A model generated the notes under the pieces. That model ran no database searches and had not been told where the DNA came from. It was given only the letters and a program-made list of their open reading frames with translations. 49,474 nucleotides of DNA from CAZAEL01 sp964484135 (GTDB lineage: Bacteria; Elusimicrobiota; Elusimicrobia; FEN-1173). Both the position numbers and the translations under genes were made by a program. Shown here one piece after another: positions 15,457 to 25,683 of this stretch (within the stretch, counting starts at the first letter, position 1; each line of letters begins with the position of its first letter). The stretch spans positions 1 to 49,474 of the forward strand of contig CAZAEL010000015.1 in assembly GCA_964484135.1 (NCBI GenBank), given 5' to 3'.

Positions 15457-16167
15457 CTAGACTATCAAATCCGCGAAAGCTTTGAAAACCCGGCGGCCCC
15501 AGGCGCGCATGGCGGGGAGGTGCCGCTTGAGGCCCCGCTCCATGGACGCGTACGCGCCCGGCCCGGCCAGGGCGATCTCCCGCCGGGCCCCGGGCTGGCC
15601 CATCCATTCGCGAACCATGGCGCGGTCCACTTCGGGATGGAACTGCAAAGCGTAGGCGTTCTGGCCCCAGCGGAAGGCCTGGTTCCGGCAGAGGGGCGAG
15701 GAGGCCAGGCGTCGGGCGCCGTCGGGCAGGTCGAAGGTGTCGCCGTGCCACTGGAACACCCAGGGCCGCCAGGGGCCGCCGCGGAAAAGGGGATCGGTGC
15801 GCCCGGCTTCGGTCAGCTCCACGGGGTACCAGCCGATCTCCCTGCGGCGGTTCTTGCGCACGCGCGCGCCCAGGGCCGCGGCCATCAATTGGGATCCCAG
15901 GCAAATGCCCAGCACCGGTTTGCCCGCGGCCAGGATGTTTTGAATGCAGGCGATCTCGCGGGAGAGGAACGGATAACGGTCCCGTTCGTACACGCCCATG
16001 GGGCCGCCCATGACCACCAGGGCGCGGACGCGGTGCGGCGGCGGGAAGGACAGCGGGTGCTTCCACACGTCCAGGTATTCATAGGACAGGCCGGCTTGGC
16101 GGAACGTCCCGGCCAGGAGCCCCAGATGTTCGTGGGGCACGTGCCGGAAAACCAGGACGGCGCTCAC
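15457..16167 (-). CDS. Class I glutamine amidotransferase (GMP synthase-type domain)
   Basis: 236 residues from GTG at 16167. The triglutamyl fold is clear: oxyanion motif 'ALVVMGGPMGVYE', nucleophile C89 in GICLGSQL, and catalytic His in LQFHPEVD. Stand-alone proteins of this kind hydrolyse glutamine or gamma-glutamyl compounds and are often annotated as GMP synthase-like; there is no ATP-PPase domain, so it is not GuaA. The gene begins 7 bases after the HEPN-like gene stop. Its physiological substrate is unknown. Confidence 0.88.
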   Translation of the reverse strand: MSAVLVFRHVPHEHLGLLAGTFRQAGLSYEYLDVWKHPLSFPPPHRVRALVVMGGPMGVYERDRYPFLSREIACIQNILAAGKPVLGICLGSQLMAAALGARVRKNRRREIGWYPVELTEAGRTDPLFRGGPWRPWVFQWHGDTFDLPDGARRLASSPLCRNQAFRWGQNAYALQFHPEVDRAMVREWMGQPGARREIALAGPGAYASMERGLKRHLPAMRAWGRRVFKAFADLIV

Positions 16168-16174
16168 GCGGGGC

Positions 16175-16687
16175 TCAGTCGCGGAAAGACCTTTCCGCGC
16201 TGATGGTGCGTTGCCGGGGCTTGCGGGGCTGGAACAGGGCCCGGAACGACGGGGATTCCTTTTCAAAAACTTTCCGCAGGCCTTTCAGCAGGGCCTCGGT
16301 TTGTTGAAGGAGCGGCCCCGCCGCGCCGGCGGGCGGGGGCATGTCCGCGTCCTCCAGGGAGACCTTCCAGGCGTCCAGCAGGGCGTCGTACGCCTTCAGG
16401 GGTTTGGCGGCGTTTTCCCCCAGAAAATGGGCGGTGGTCCGCCGCACCGTGCCGTGGGGGTCTTTGGAGGAAGGGCGGTATCCCTTGGCCGCCAGGAGGG
16501 CCCGGCCCATGCCGTGGAGCGCCACGTACGCCAGGAGCAGGGCGCTGTCGGCGTGCCCGATCGCGGCCCGCCGGGCGGCCCGGAAGTGGGCCAGGGACCG
16601 CAGGATGAGCCGCGACGCCAGGTCCTCGTCCGGCGACTGGGGAAAAAGCGCGCCTTCCCGGGACAACTGAAGGATCAGGGAATCCAT
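16175..16687 (-). CDS. HEPN-like helical protein
   Basis: 170 residues from ATG at 16687, all helical in appearance. The segment 'SALLLAYVALHGMGRALLAAKGYRPS' followed by 'KDPHGTV' resembles HEPN domains, with an R-x6-H pattern (R in GYRPS to H in DPHGT) in the position of the HEPN ribonuclease motif. HEPN proteins are often RNases or toxin partners. No nucleotidyltransferase antitoxin is adjacent; neighbours are ispH and an amidotransferase, so a toxin role is not supported. The basic C-terminal tail (RKPRQRTISAERSFRD) could bind nucleic acid. Upstream extension to 16837 overlaps ispH and is rejected. Confidence 0.6.
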   Translation of the reverse strand: MDSLILQLSREGALFPQSPDEDLASRLILRSLAHFRAARRAAIGHADSALLLAYVALHGMGRALLAAKGYRPSSKDPHGTVRRTTAHFLGENAAKPLKAYDALLDAWKVSLEDADMPPPAGAAGPLLQQTEALLKGLRKVFEKESPSFRALFQPRKPRQRTISAERSFRD

Positions 16688-16742
16688 GCTTTGAGGGGAA
16701 ACAGGAGGACGGCGGGAGAGATCAGGGCGTGAGGAAAAAAGG

Positions 16743-17675
16743 TCAGGAGGCGGCGGCCAGTTCCTTGGGCAGGGAAAAATGCACGTTCTCTTCCCGCACC
16801 ACCACCTCTTCCACCCGGCCGCGGTATTTTTTCTCAAGCAAGGATAGCACGCCGGTCACCAAATGTTCCGGCGCGGAGGCGCCGGCGGTCACGCCCACGG
16901 CCCGGGCGTCCCGCACCCATTCTTCGCGGATCTCGTCCGCGCTGTCGATGAGGTGCGCCCGGCAGCCGGCCTGCAGGGCCACGTCCACCAGCCGCTGGGA
17001 GTTGGAGCTGTTCTTGGAGCCCACCACCAGGAGCACGTCCACGCCCCGCCGCATGAGCTCCTTGACCGCGTCCTGGCGGTTCTGGGTGGCGTAGCAGATG
17101 TCGTCCTTGGGCGGGGTCTGGGCCTTGGGGAAGCGGCGGCGGACGGCCAGCATGATGTCCCGGGTCTCGTCCAGGCTCAGGGTGGTCTGGGTCAGGATCA
17201 TGATCCGGTCCGGGTCCGGCACGTCCAGGGCGTTCACGTCCTCCACGGATTCCACCAAACGGATTTGGCCCGGCGCCTCGCCCATGGTGCCGACCACTTC
17301 ATCGTGTTCTTTGTGGCCGATCAGGACCAGGGAATAGCCTTCCCTCAAGAAACGGTGCACTTCCAGGTGGACCTTGGTGACCAGAGGACAGGTGGCGTCA
17401 ATGACCCGCAGGCCCCTTTTCCGGGCCGTTTCGCGCACCTCCGGGGACACGCCGTGGGCGCTGAAAATGACCAGGCTGCCGGAGGGCGCCTCGTCCAAAT
17501 GGTCGATGAACACCACGCCGCGGGCGCGGAAATCCTCCACCACGGCCTTGTTGTGGACGATCTCCTTGCGCACGTAGACGGGAGGGGGGAATTTCTGCAG
17601 GGCGATGTCCACGATGTCGATGGCCCGCACCACGCCGGCGCAGAACCCCCTTGGATTGGCGAGAAGGACCTTCAT
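16743..17675 (-). CDS. ispH: 4-hydroxy-3-methylbut-2-enyl diphosphate reductase
   Basis: 310 residues. It performs the last step of the MEP pathway, reducing HMBPP to IPP and DMAPP with a [4Fe-4S] cluster. The three cluster Cys are visible: C12 in NPRGFCAGVVRAI, one in 'VIDATCPLVTKVH' and one in 'DDICYATQNRQ'. The 'SKNSSNSQRL' substrate loop and 'TAGASAPE' motif are also present. ATG at 17675; a TAAAAT sits 8 bases upstream. Reductant could come from the ferredoxin encoded at 26137-26427, but that is speculation. Confidence 0.97.
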   Translation of the reverse strand: MKVLLANPRGFCAGVVRAIDIVDIALQKFPPPVYVRKEIVHNKAVVEDFRARGVVFIDHLDEAPSGSLVIFSAHGVSPEVRETARKRGLRVIDATCPLVTKVHLEVHRFLREGYSLVLIGHKEHDEVVGTMGEAPGQIRLVESVEDVNALDVPDPDRIMILTQTTLSLDETRDIMLAVRRRFPKAQTPPKDDICYATQNRQDAVKELMRRGVDVLLVVGSKNSSNSQRLVDVALQAGCRAHLIDSADEIREEWVRDARAVGVTAGASAPEHLVTGVLSLLEKKYRGRVEEVVVREENVHFSLPKELAAAS

Positions 17676-17683
17676 GTTCCCCT

Positions 17684-17689
17684 ATTTTA
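17684..17689 (-). promoter_or_regulatory. -10 box before ispH
   Basis: TAAAAT on the minus strand lies exactly 8 bases before the ispH ATG, the same spacing as at rpmH and lpdA. No good -35 is present at 17-18 bases (the sequence there is C-rich), so the promoter is weaker or needs an activator. Transcription from it would be leaderless. Confidence 0.55.
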
Positions 17690-17722
17690 CTATTTTTCCG
17701 GGGACGATGGGGGATGGGCGCG

Positions 17723-19686
<1,964 letters not shown>

Positions 19687-19690
<4 letters not shown>

Positions 19691-19751
19691 CCCATCACCC
19701 GCCTTTCCGCCAAAGGCGGAACCTGCGGTTCCGAGGCGGGTGATGGGGTCA
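19687..19751 (-). repeat. Palindromic stop-to-start element, copy C
   Basis: 65 bp from the TGA stop of macA to the GTGA at the macB start. It is the most regular copy: outer arms 19734-19748 and 19690-19704 are perfectly complementary over 15 bases. Hairpin 1 (19717-19733) has stem CGGAACC and loop GCA; hairpin 2 (19707-19719) has stem CCGCC and loop TTT; they share three bases. A direct TGA lies at both ends. The base before the left TGA is A, so precise removal leaves an ATGA overlap. Confidence 0.93.
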
Positions 19752-20765
19752 TCGGTTTCGTTGGCCGCCCTGTCCGCCGCCCTGCCGGTTGCCGCCGGCC
19801 GCCGGCCGCCGTCCGCCGAAGGGCGCAAAGGGGTTGCTCCCGCCGGCGCCGGAAGAGGACGGCAGCCGGAAGGAGGTCACCAGCACCTCGTCCCCCTCCT
19901 TCAAACCCGAGAGGATCTCGATCCGTTTGCCGTCGGAAAGGCCCGTCTCCACCGCCTGCCGTCGGGGCCGGCCCTTCTTTTCCGGGTCCGGCAGGCGCAC
20001 GAACGATGTTCCGTCCTCCTGTTGCTGCACCGCCTCCGCCGGCAGGACCAGCGTGCCCCGCTTGGCGGCCACGCGGAAGGTCACGTTGGCGGTCATGCCG
20101 CTGCGCATGAAGTCCGGGACGCGGCCCGGCACCACGTCCACTTCGTAAATGGTCACGTTGTTCACGGTCTTGGCCTCATACGCGATGTGGTCCGCAGTGG
20201 CCCCGATTTTTTCCTGAGGGTAGGCGTCGAGGGTGATGCTCGCCTCCTGCCCCGGCTTGACCCGGCCGATGTCGGTCTCATCCACCTGGGCCAGGACCAT
20301 GAGCCGGTTGGACATGACCAGCACCGCGTCCTGGCCCGTCACGGTCTGGCCGGGCTCAACGTTCCGGGAAATGACCACGCCGGACAGGGGCGCCACGAGC
20401 GGCGTGGGCTTGTACAGGTCCTCCCAATGGGCCAGCTCCCCCGGCCCCTTGGCCCGGGCCGCGTCCAGGAGCGCGGCCCGCTCCGTGGAGCTCATCCAGG
20501 CCAGCACGCGGCCCTTCCGCACGGCCTCGCCCTCCCGCACCAGCACGTCCTCCACGCGGCCCGCGATGGGCGGCTTGATCTCCACCCGGTTCTGGGGCTG
20601 GACCACGCCCGTGGCTGTGACCGTCGCCTCCACGTCGCCGCGGGTCACCGGCACGGCGTGGAACTCCGGCCCGGTTTTCTTCTTGCCGGTCCACCGCCAG
20701 GCGGCCAGGCCGCCGGCGGCCAGCAGGACGAGGATCACCCAAAGGTTTTTCTTTTTGAGAGTCAC
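19749..20765 (-). CDS. macA: MacA-like periplasmic adaptor (membrane fusion protein)
   Basis: 338 residues from GTG at 20765. One N-terminal transmembrane anchor (LWVILVLLAAGGLAAW) is followed by an RND/HlyD-type adaptor: barrel-sandwich lipoyl half-motif 'VEIKPPIAGRVEDVLVREGE', a short helical hairpin, the second half 'LVAPLSGVVISRNVEPGQTV', then beta-barrel and membrane-proximal domains. It bridges MacB and TolC. The hairpin between the lipoyl halves is very short (about 35 residues), so contact with TolC may be looser than in E. coli MacA. The C-terminal tail is Gly/Arg/Asn-rich and looks disordered. GTGA overlap with the tolC-like stop. Confidence 0.92.
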   Translation of the reverse strand: MTLKKKNLWVILVLLAAGGLAAWRWTGKKKTGPEFHAVPVTRGDVEATVTATGVVQPQNRVEIKPPIAGRVEDVLVREGEAVRKGRVLAWMSSTERAALLDAARAKGPGELAHWEDLYKPTPLVAPLSGVVISRNVEPGQTVTGQDAVLVMSNRLMVLAQVDETDIGRVKPGQEASITLDAYPQEKIGATADHIAYEAKTVNNVTIYEVDVVPGRVPDFMRSGMTANVTFRVAAKRGTLVLPAEAVQQQEDGTSFVRLPDPEKKGRPRRQAVETGLSDGKRIEILSGLKEGDEVLVTSFRLPSSSGAGGSNPFAPFGGRRPAAGGNRQGGGQGGQRNR

Positions 20766-22012
20766 GGCTGCGTCAGCCCCTTTCCCCAGGCCTGTTCCCA
20801 GGCGGCCTCCGCCAGGGCCGCGTCGCGCAGGCTGGCCAGCCAGGATTTTTGATTGTTGATGAGGTCGTTCTCGATGATGTCCCAGTCCTCGAAGGACAGG
20901 AGCCCGCTGGTGTACTGGCTGCGGGCGATCTCGGCCCGCACTTCGGCCGCCCGGAGGAACTCCCGCTGGACGGCGGTGCGCTCCCAGGCGTCCTGGAACC
21001 CGGCGAAGGCGTCCTCCAGGTCCAGGGCCGTTTGCTGGGCCGCGGCGCGCAGGTCCTCGCGCGCCTGCCGGTCCGCGGCCTTGGCCCCCCGCAGGTCGGC
21101 GGCCGTGCTCCCGCCGGAAAAAAGCGGCAGGGACAGGCTCACCCCCGCGGACCAGCGGTCCGACCGGGGCGGCCAATCCGAGCCGTTGCGCGAGCGGTCC
21201 GCCGACGCGGACAGGTCCGGGAAAAACCCGCTCCGCGCCGAGGTCACGCCGGCCCGGGCCGCGGCGGCGCGGGCCTGGGCCTGGCGCAAAGCCGGGGTCT
21301 CGCGGGCCAAGAGATCGAAATCCGGGGAATCGCCGGGGGCCGCGGACGTCAGGCTGCCCGTGGCCGCGAGCAGGGTGAAAGAGTCCCGTCCCAGGACGCG
21401 CGCCAGCTCCCGCCGGGCCACCCGCAACGCGCGCTCCGCCTGGGACACCTCGAAATCCGCCTGGCCCTGGGCCGCCTTGATGCGGAGGAAAGACCCCTTG
21501 TGCTCTCGGCCCGCCTCATGCCGCAGTCCCACCAGGCGCAGGTTGTCCCGCCGGCGGGCGGCGATGGTTTCGGCCAGCCGCACCTGTTCCTGGGCGTACA
21601 GCAAGCGCGCGAAGCTCTGTTGCAGGTCCGCCGCCACCCGGGCCTCCTCGGCCGCCAACCCGGCCCGGGCCGCCTCCAGGTCCGCCCGGCCCCGGTCCAC
21701 GCCGGCCTTGTCGCGCAGGCCCGAAAACAGGCTCTGCCGGGCCGAGACGCCCATGGAATAATCGTTCTTGGCGCCGGCACTCCCGTCCGAGTCCGAGCGG
21801 TCGTACCCCGCGTCCGCCGAGATTTGAGGGAGGAACCCGCTGCGGCTCCCCGCCAGCGCGGCCTCCGCCCGGGTCACCGCCTCTTGCGCCGCGGCCAGGT
21901 CCGGGTTGTTGCGGGCGGCCTCCGCCAAGCAGTCCGCCCAGGAGAGGACCTCCTGGGCGCGCAGCGGCAAGGCAGCGGCCAGCCAAAGAAGAGCGACAGG
22001 AAGATATCGCAC
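20762..22012 (-). CDS. TolC-family outer-membrane efflux protein
   Basis: 416 residues from GTG at 22012, with a signal peptide (LPVALLWLAAALPLRA). Two related halves of long amphipathic helices with beta segments are typical of outer-membrane factors, e.g. 'LSWADCLAEAARNNPDLAAA' at the start and 'SARSGFFPDLSASADRS' / 'SGVSLSLPLFSG'-like strands in both halves. It forms the exit duct for the MacAB pump encoded just downstream. SD-like AAAGGA precedes the GTG. Somewhat shorter than E. coli TolC but normal for this family. Confidence 0.92.
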   Translation of the reverse strand: MRYLPVALLWLAAALPLRAQEVLSWADCLAEAARNNPDLAAAQEAVTRAEAALAGSRSGFLPQISADAGYDRSDSDGSAGAKNDYSMGVSARQSLFSGLRDKAGVDRGRADLEAARAGLAAEEARVAADLQQSFARLLYAQEQVRLAETIAARRRDNLRLVGLRHEAGREHKGSFLRIKAAQGQADFEVSQAERALRVARRELARVLGRDSFTLLAATGSLTSAAPGDSPDFDLLARETPALRQAQARAAAARAGVTSARSGFFPDLSASADRSRNGSDWPPRSDRWSAGVSLSLPLFSGGSTAADLRGAKAADRQAREDLRAAAQQTALDLEDAFAGFQDAWERTAVQREFLRAAEVRAEIARSQYTSGLLSFEDWDIIENDLINNQKSWLASLRDAALAEAAWEQAWGKGLTQP

Positions 22013-22037
22013 GGGCCGTCCTTTTCGGTTTTTCGGG

Positions 22038-22541
22038 TCATTCCTCCGGCGGCGGGCCGTCTCCGCGGCGGCCCTGTCGTTCCCGGCCCGGCCCCTTTCC
22101 GTCCTTGTCTTTCCACCGGGGGCCCGCCATGTCGTGGAATTTCTTGAATTGTTCCGGCGTCAGGATGTGCCTCACCTCCAACACCCCCTGCAAGCGGTGG
22201 TCGGCCAGTTTGTTTTGGATATCCTTGATCTCCGCGTGGATGGCCCGCACGCGGGCCTCGTCCATGTCCGGCTTTTCCAGCTCGAGCCTGAGCGCCTCCA
22301 TCTTTTCCCGTTTCTCTTCGCGCAGGGCCTTTCCCGCTTCCTGATGCGTCTTGCGGTGCTCCTCCAGGCGTTTTTCCTGCTCGGGCGTCAGGCCCAGTTT
22401 CTTGTGCATCTCTTGCATGCGGGCTTCCCGTTTCTTTTCCCATTTTTCCGGACCCCCCGGCCCGCCTTCCGGCGGCCGGGCCAGGGCCGCGCCGGCCAAA
22501 AACAGGATGGACAAAGCCGCAACGCCGAATCGTGCGTTCAT
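22038..22541 (-). CDS. Spy/CpxP-like periplasmic protein
   Basis: 167 residues with a signal peptide (VAALSILFLAGAALA) and a mature part rich in Lys, Glu and Arg forming long helices. Two LTPEQ motifs ('KLGLTPEQEKRLEEH' and 'HILTPEQFKKFHDM') match the LTxxQ repeat of the Spy/CpxP/CnrX family, periplasmic chaperones or stress sensors. CnrX-type members control ECF sigma factors, which fits its place beside a sigma/anti-sigma pair. Strong SD GGGGAGGG precedes ATG 22541. The C-terminal tail is Gly/Pro-rich. Confidence 0.85.
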   Translation of the reverse strand: MNARFGVAALSILFLAGAALARPPEGGPGGPEKWEKKREARMQEMHKKLGLTPEQEKRLEEHRKTHQEAGKALREEKREKMEALRLELEKPDMDEARVRAIHAEIKDIQNKLADHRLQGVLEVRHILTPEQFKKFHDMAGPRWKDKDGKGPGRERQGRRGDGPPPEE

Positions 22542-22563
22542 AACAGTTCCCTCCCCGCTCGTT

Positions 22564-23031
22564 TTAGAGAAAGTATTCTTCCACCGAGGTCCCCAGGGCC
22601 GAATCGCCGTTTTCGGGGTACGGGTTTTCCAGCACCTCGGCCACATAGACCGTGGGATCGCCGCCCGCAGGGGACGCCGGGCGCTTTTGGTCCGGCGTGG
22701 CCAGGAAGACCAGGGCCGCCAGGGCCGCGGCCCCGGCCAAGGCCAGCCGCGGGACCGTGAACGCGCCCCGCGCCCGTTCCAGGAGGTCCGCCAGGGAGAC
22801 GCCCGGCGCGCCGCGTTCCGCGATCCGCGCCATGACCCTTTGGACAAAGGCCTCGGAAGGCGCGACCCGGGGCCGGGCGAAAAGGACCGAGGCGGACGCC
22901 CTCCATCCTTCCAGCAGGCCGCGGCACTCCGCGCAGGCGGCCAGGTGTTGTTCCACCTCCGCCTTCTCCAGGGAAGGCAGTTCGCCGTCGTACAGCTCGA
23001 AAACCTTGTTTTTCAGGGATTCGTGGTCCAT
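22564..23031 (-). CDS. Zinc-finger anti-sigma factor
   Basis: 155 residues. The N-terminal cytoplasmic domain has the ZAS zinc motif H29-x3-C33-x2-C36 (QHLAACAEC), which grips ECF sigma factors. One transmembrane helix follows near residues 95-113 (LALAGAAALAALVFLA), then a short periplasmic tail that could sense envelope state, possibly through the Spy-like neighbour. It lies directly after the sigma gene in the usual order. ATG 23031 has GAGAGGA upstream. Confidence 0.9.
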   Translation of the reverse strand: MDHESLKNKVFELYDGELPSLEKAEVEQHLAACAECRGLLEGWRASASVLFARPRVAPSEAFVQRVMARIAERGAPGVSLADLLERARGAFTVPRLALAGAAALAALVFLATPDQKRPASPAGGDPTVYVAEVLENPYPENGDSALGTSVEEYFL

Positions 23032-23074
23032 TTTCGATCCTCTCTGTTTAGACGTCCGTGTTAGGCAAAAAGTG

Positions 23075-23138
23075 TCGTCCCACCACCTGCCTCGGGCCGC
23101 AAGGCCCGCTTTCAGCGGGCGGGCAGGCGGTGGGATCG
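23075..23138 (-). repeat. Palindromic element, copy D, inside the 3' end of the sigma gene
   Basis: 64 bp, flanked by direct CGA rather than TGA. Outer arms 23122-23135 and 23078-23091 pair over 14 positions with one G-U. Hairpin 1 (23104-23120) has stem GCCCGCT and loop GAA; hairpin 2 (23094-23107) has stem GGGCC and loop TTGC; they share bases 23104-23107 (pairing of three or four). The sigma reading frame enters the element and stops inside it at 23112-23114. Removing the element and one CGA joins the frame to HFLPNTDV and a TAA at 23048-23050, still upstream of the anti-sigma start. Confidence 0.88.
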
Positions 23139-23669
23139 CAGGGCCTGGCGGGCCCTCCGGAGGCGGGCCTTCACCGAATCCAGGGACGCGTCCATGGCCC
23201 GGGCGATCTCCTCGTAGGAAAGGCCCTGGACCTCCCGCAGGGTCAGGACCAAACGGTAGTCCGGCGGCAGGGAGGAAAGCAGGCTTTCCGCGGTCCGGGC
23301 GGGATCGGCCGGGGTCGTCTGGTCCGGGGCCGGCGGGAGGGCGCCTTCGCCGCGTTCTTCCAGCAGGGCGTCCAGGGACTGGGCGCGCCGCCGTTGGCGG
23401 GCCCGCAGAAGGTCCAGGCTGTGGCGGTACGCGATGCGGTAAAGCCAGGTGGAAAAGGCGGCGTCGAATCGGAAATCCTTCAGCTTTTGGTACGCCTTCA
23501 GGAAAATCTCCGCCGCCGCGTCCTCGGCCTCGGCCGGGTCCTTCAGCAGGGACAGGCACAGGGACAGCACCTTGGCCTGGTGGGCGCGGACGAGTCGGGC
23601 GAATTCCTCCCGTCGTCCCGATAGGACGTCGCGGATGATCCGTTGTTCGTCAGGGGTCTCGCGGTTCAT
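23112..23669 (-). CDS. ECF sigma factor (sigma-70 family, RpoE-like)
   Basis: 185 residues from ATG 23669. Region 2 reads 'FARLVRAHQAKVLSLCLSLLKD' to 'AFSTWLYRIAYRHSLDLLRAR' and region 4 reads 'LPPDYRLVLTLREVQGLSYEEIA' to 'VKARLRRARQALR', a complete ECF factor without regions 1 and 3. It should direct transcription of its own operon (anti-sigma, Spy-like, TolC-MacAB). The last seven residues (SHRLPAR) are encoded by palindromic copy D. The upstream 180 bases show no clear GGAAC/CGTC ECF promoter, so autoregulation is inferred only from context. Confidence 0.95.
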   Translation of the reverse strand: MNRETPDEQRIIRDVLSGRREEFARLVRAHQAKVLSLCLSLLKDPAEAEDAAAEIFLKAYQKLKDFRFDAAFSTWLYRIAYRHSLDLLRARQRRRAQSLDALLEERGEGALPPAPDQTTPADPARTAESLLSSLPPDYRLVLTLREVQGLSYEEIARAMDASLDSVKARLRRARQALRSHRLPAR

Positions 23670-23672
23670 CAA

Positions 23673-23851
23673 GGGGCCTTGTCAGAGGGTACACCTATTT
23701 GGACGTTTTGTCCCGCCCGAAAGTGCCGCGGGGAGCGGAAAAGGAGCGGCGGGCATTGTGTCGACTTGAGCGCCGCGGTGCATGAAAACGGCGCGGGAAT
23801 CATGAGATCGGCGGCACGCCGTTTCTGTTTTGGCTTTATGGTGACGGGGTC
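23673..23851. other. Intergenic region between the AlkC cassette and the sigma operon
   Basis: About 180 bases without a gene, and it must hold the sigma operon promoter. In minus-strand sense it has a stem AACGGCG...CGCCGTT (arms 23817-23823 and 23787-23793, 23-base loop) followed by TTTT, a weak terminator candidate for the AlkC gene. Closer to the sigma gene is GGAC-N5-GTCC on the plus strand around 23701-23713. No convincing -35/-10 pair was found. Confidence 0.4.
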
Positions 23852-24967
23852 TTAGAGGCGCAAAGCAAACGCCGCCGTTCCCAGCGTCCGGCCGTTGACC
23901 AATATTTCAACGGCATGGGCCCCGGGATAATAAACCCGCGTGGTGACGGGCCGGAAGGAATGGGTTTTGCGGATAGGGACGGCATCGCCCGCCTTTATCT
24001 CGCGGGTCGTCAGCTTGTAGACCTTTCGTCCCGTCCGGCCGTTGGCCGACCGATAGCGGATCGCGTAATCCACCGCCAGCCGCTCTCGGGCGCGGCCGAC
24101 CAGCACGAACGAGAAAGAAAGTTTTTCCCCCACGCGAACCCGCTTTTTGTCCAAAAGCAAATCTTTGAGCGTCGTTCGTGTCCCCGCCTGAAAGCCCAGC
24201 GCCTTCAGGGCGGCCGGGTGGCCCTGCTTGATCAAATGCCGCAGCGCGCGCCGGGCGATCCATGAGGCGGCCGGAAACCCTTCCCGCAGCCACGCCGACA
24301 CGGTTTTTACGGCGAGATCCGGATGATGTTTGGCGATATCGTTCAGATGGTTCGCCACGGAATTTTGAACATACCGGGAGGGATCCTTCCTGAGGCGCTC
24401 CAACAATCGGAGGGCCGGGCGGGGATCTCTGATGAACGCCGCCAGACGGCGACCCCAGGGCAAAAGGGGCCGCGTGCCTTCGCTGATCCATCGGCGCACG
24501 TGGGGATTGGGATGAGTGACCTGTTTTTCCAGGAACGCCAGCACGCGTCCGGGGTCTTTTGCCAGATAAGGACGGACCGCGAACTCGGCGGTGGAGCGTT
24601 TGGTGATCTCCACCATGGCTTGAAGGGATTGGTCAAAATAGTCCAACCCGCGGGTTTCCACGAAGTGGCCGTGGATCCAATGGTAGAACAAGTCCTGGCC
24701 GGTCCCCAAGGTTCCGTTCAATTCCGGCCCCAACGTTTTCAGGACCAGGGGAAGGGCCTTGGGATACTCCGGCGGCAAACGGCGGGCCATGGCGTCGCCC
24801 ACGAAGGCCACCCGCTGTTTAAGCTCCAGCGGTTTCAACCCCTCCTTGACTTCCCGAAGGAACCCCCGGGCGTCGAACGGAGGCCAGGCCCTTTTGAGCG
24901 CGGCCGCCAGCCGTCCGGCGGTTTTCGGGTTGATTTGATGTTTGAAGGCGTTCGGGTTGTCGGTCAT
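23852..24967 (-). CDS. AlkC-like DNA alkylation repair protein (HEAT-like)
   Basis: 371 residues. Tandem HEAT-like helices cover about residues 20-270, including 'NPHVRRWISEGTRPLLPWGRRL', 'DPSRYVQNSVANHLNDIAKHHP' and 'WIARRALRHLIKQGHPAALK', the AlkC/AlkD pattern of DNA glycosylases that remove bulky or cationic alkylated purines without base flipping. A C-terminal beta sandwich (about 275-371, 'KRVRVGEKLSFSFVLVGRA') matches the Ig-like domain of the AlkC branch. It overlaps the WYL regulator by ATGA and is therefore probably controlled by it. Codons look less GC-biased than in the neighbouring operons, suggesting later acquisition. Confidence 0.85.
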   Translation of the reverse strand: MTDNPNAFKHQINPKTAGRLAAALKRAWPPFDARGFLREVKEGLKPLELKQRVAFVGDAMARRLPPEYPKALPLVLKTLGPELNGTLGTGQDLFYHWIHGHFVETRGLDYFDQSLQAMVEITKRSTAEFAVRPYLAKDPGRVLAFLEKQVTHPNPHVRRWISEGTRPLLPWGRRLAAFIRDPRPALRLLERLRKDPSRYVQNSVANHLNDIAKHHPDLAVKTVSAWLREGFPAASWIARRALRHLIKQGHPAALKALGFQAGTRTTLKDLLLDKKRVRVGEKLSFSFVLVGRARERLAVDYAIRYRSANGRTGRKVYKLTTREIKAGDAVPIRKTHSFRPVTTRVYYPGAHAVEILVNGRTLGTAAFALRL

Positions 24968-25677
24968 CCGCTCTCCGGATCGAACTCCTTGGCCGCCACG
25001 CCGTATTCCTCGGTCATCTTTTGAAAGTACCCCGCCAGCCGTTCCTCCCGTCCGGGAGAGAACCGGTCTTCCAGAATCCGCATGCTCCGGATTCTTTCCA
25101 GGCGGAATTGACGGAAATCCTTTCGGAGCTCGCACCAGGCCACCAGCGTCCAGGCCCTGTCCCAATAGAGAATGGCCAACGGGTGGATCGTCCGCCGCGT
25201 CACCTTCCCTTTTTCGTCACGGTAACGGATAAACGCCTTGACGCCGTTCTGTATCGCGGAATCCAACGCCGCGAATCGCCGGTTTCCGGAGGGTTGGGCA
25301 ACGGGGACAAAGACGCGTTTTTCCTCCAGTTCTTCCAGCAGGTCCTCCGGCAGGACCGATCGAACCTTCGCCAGGGCCGTGGACGCCGCCCGGGAAAGCG
25401 GCGCGGGCGCGCGGCCCAGGACAAAACGGAGGCCGAGGCCCAGCGCCGCCAATTCCCGGCGGTCGAACTGAAGGGGGGGCAGGTCCATTTTCTGCCGCAA
25501 CACATAGCCCACCCCCGCCTCTCCCTCAATCGGAACCCCCGAGGCGCAGAGGTCCTGGATGTCCCGATAGACCGTCCGAAGGGAGACTTCCAGCCTGTCC
25601 GCCAACCACCGCGCCGTGGTGAGCCGGCGGCTGCGCAGGTACTGGACGATGACGAACAGGCGGTCAGCCCGTCTCAT
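24964..25677 (-). CDS. YafY-type transcriptional regulator (HTH + WYL domain)
   Basis: 237 residues. The N-terminal winged HTH ('RLFVIVQYLRSRRLTTARWLADRL', 'SLRTVYRDIQDLCASG') binds DNA. The middle and C-terminal part is a WYL domain ('AFIRYRDEKGKVTRRTIHPLAIL', 'WTLVAWCELRKDFRQFRLERI'), which senses ligands, including nucleic acids in DNA-damage regulators. The gene is cotranslated with the AlkC-like gene and follows a small alpha-beta barrel gene, so it probably autoregulates this cassette, perhaps through the inverted repeat at 26080-26097. Confidence 0.92.
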   Translation of the reverse strand: MRRADRLFVIVQYLRSRRLTTARWLADRLEVSLRTVYRDIQDLCASGVPIEGEAGVGYVLRQKMDLPPLQFDRRELAALGLGLRFVLGRAPAPLSRAASTALAKVRSVLPEDLLEELEEKRVFVPVAQPSGNRRFAALDSAIQNGVKAFIRYRDEKGKVTRRTIHPLAILYWDRAWTLVAWCELRKDFRQFRLERIRSMRILEDRFSPGREERLAGYFQKMTEEYGVAAKEFDPESG

Positions 25678-25683
25678 TCTTTT

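Noticed and set aside
16175..16687. HEPN toxin of a toxin-antitoxin pair
   Set aside because: No nucleotidyltransferase or other antitoxin gene is next to it; flanking genes are ispH and an amidotransferase. Only the fold resemblance is kept.
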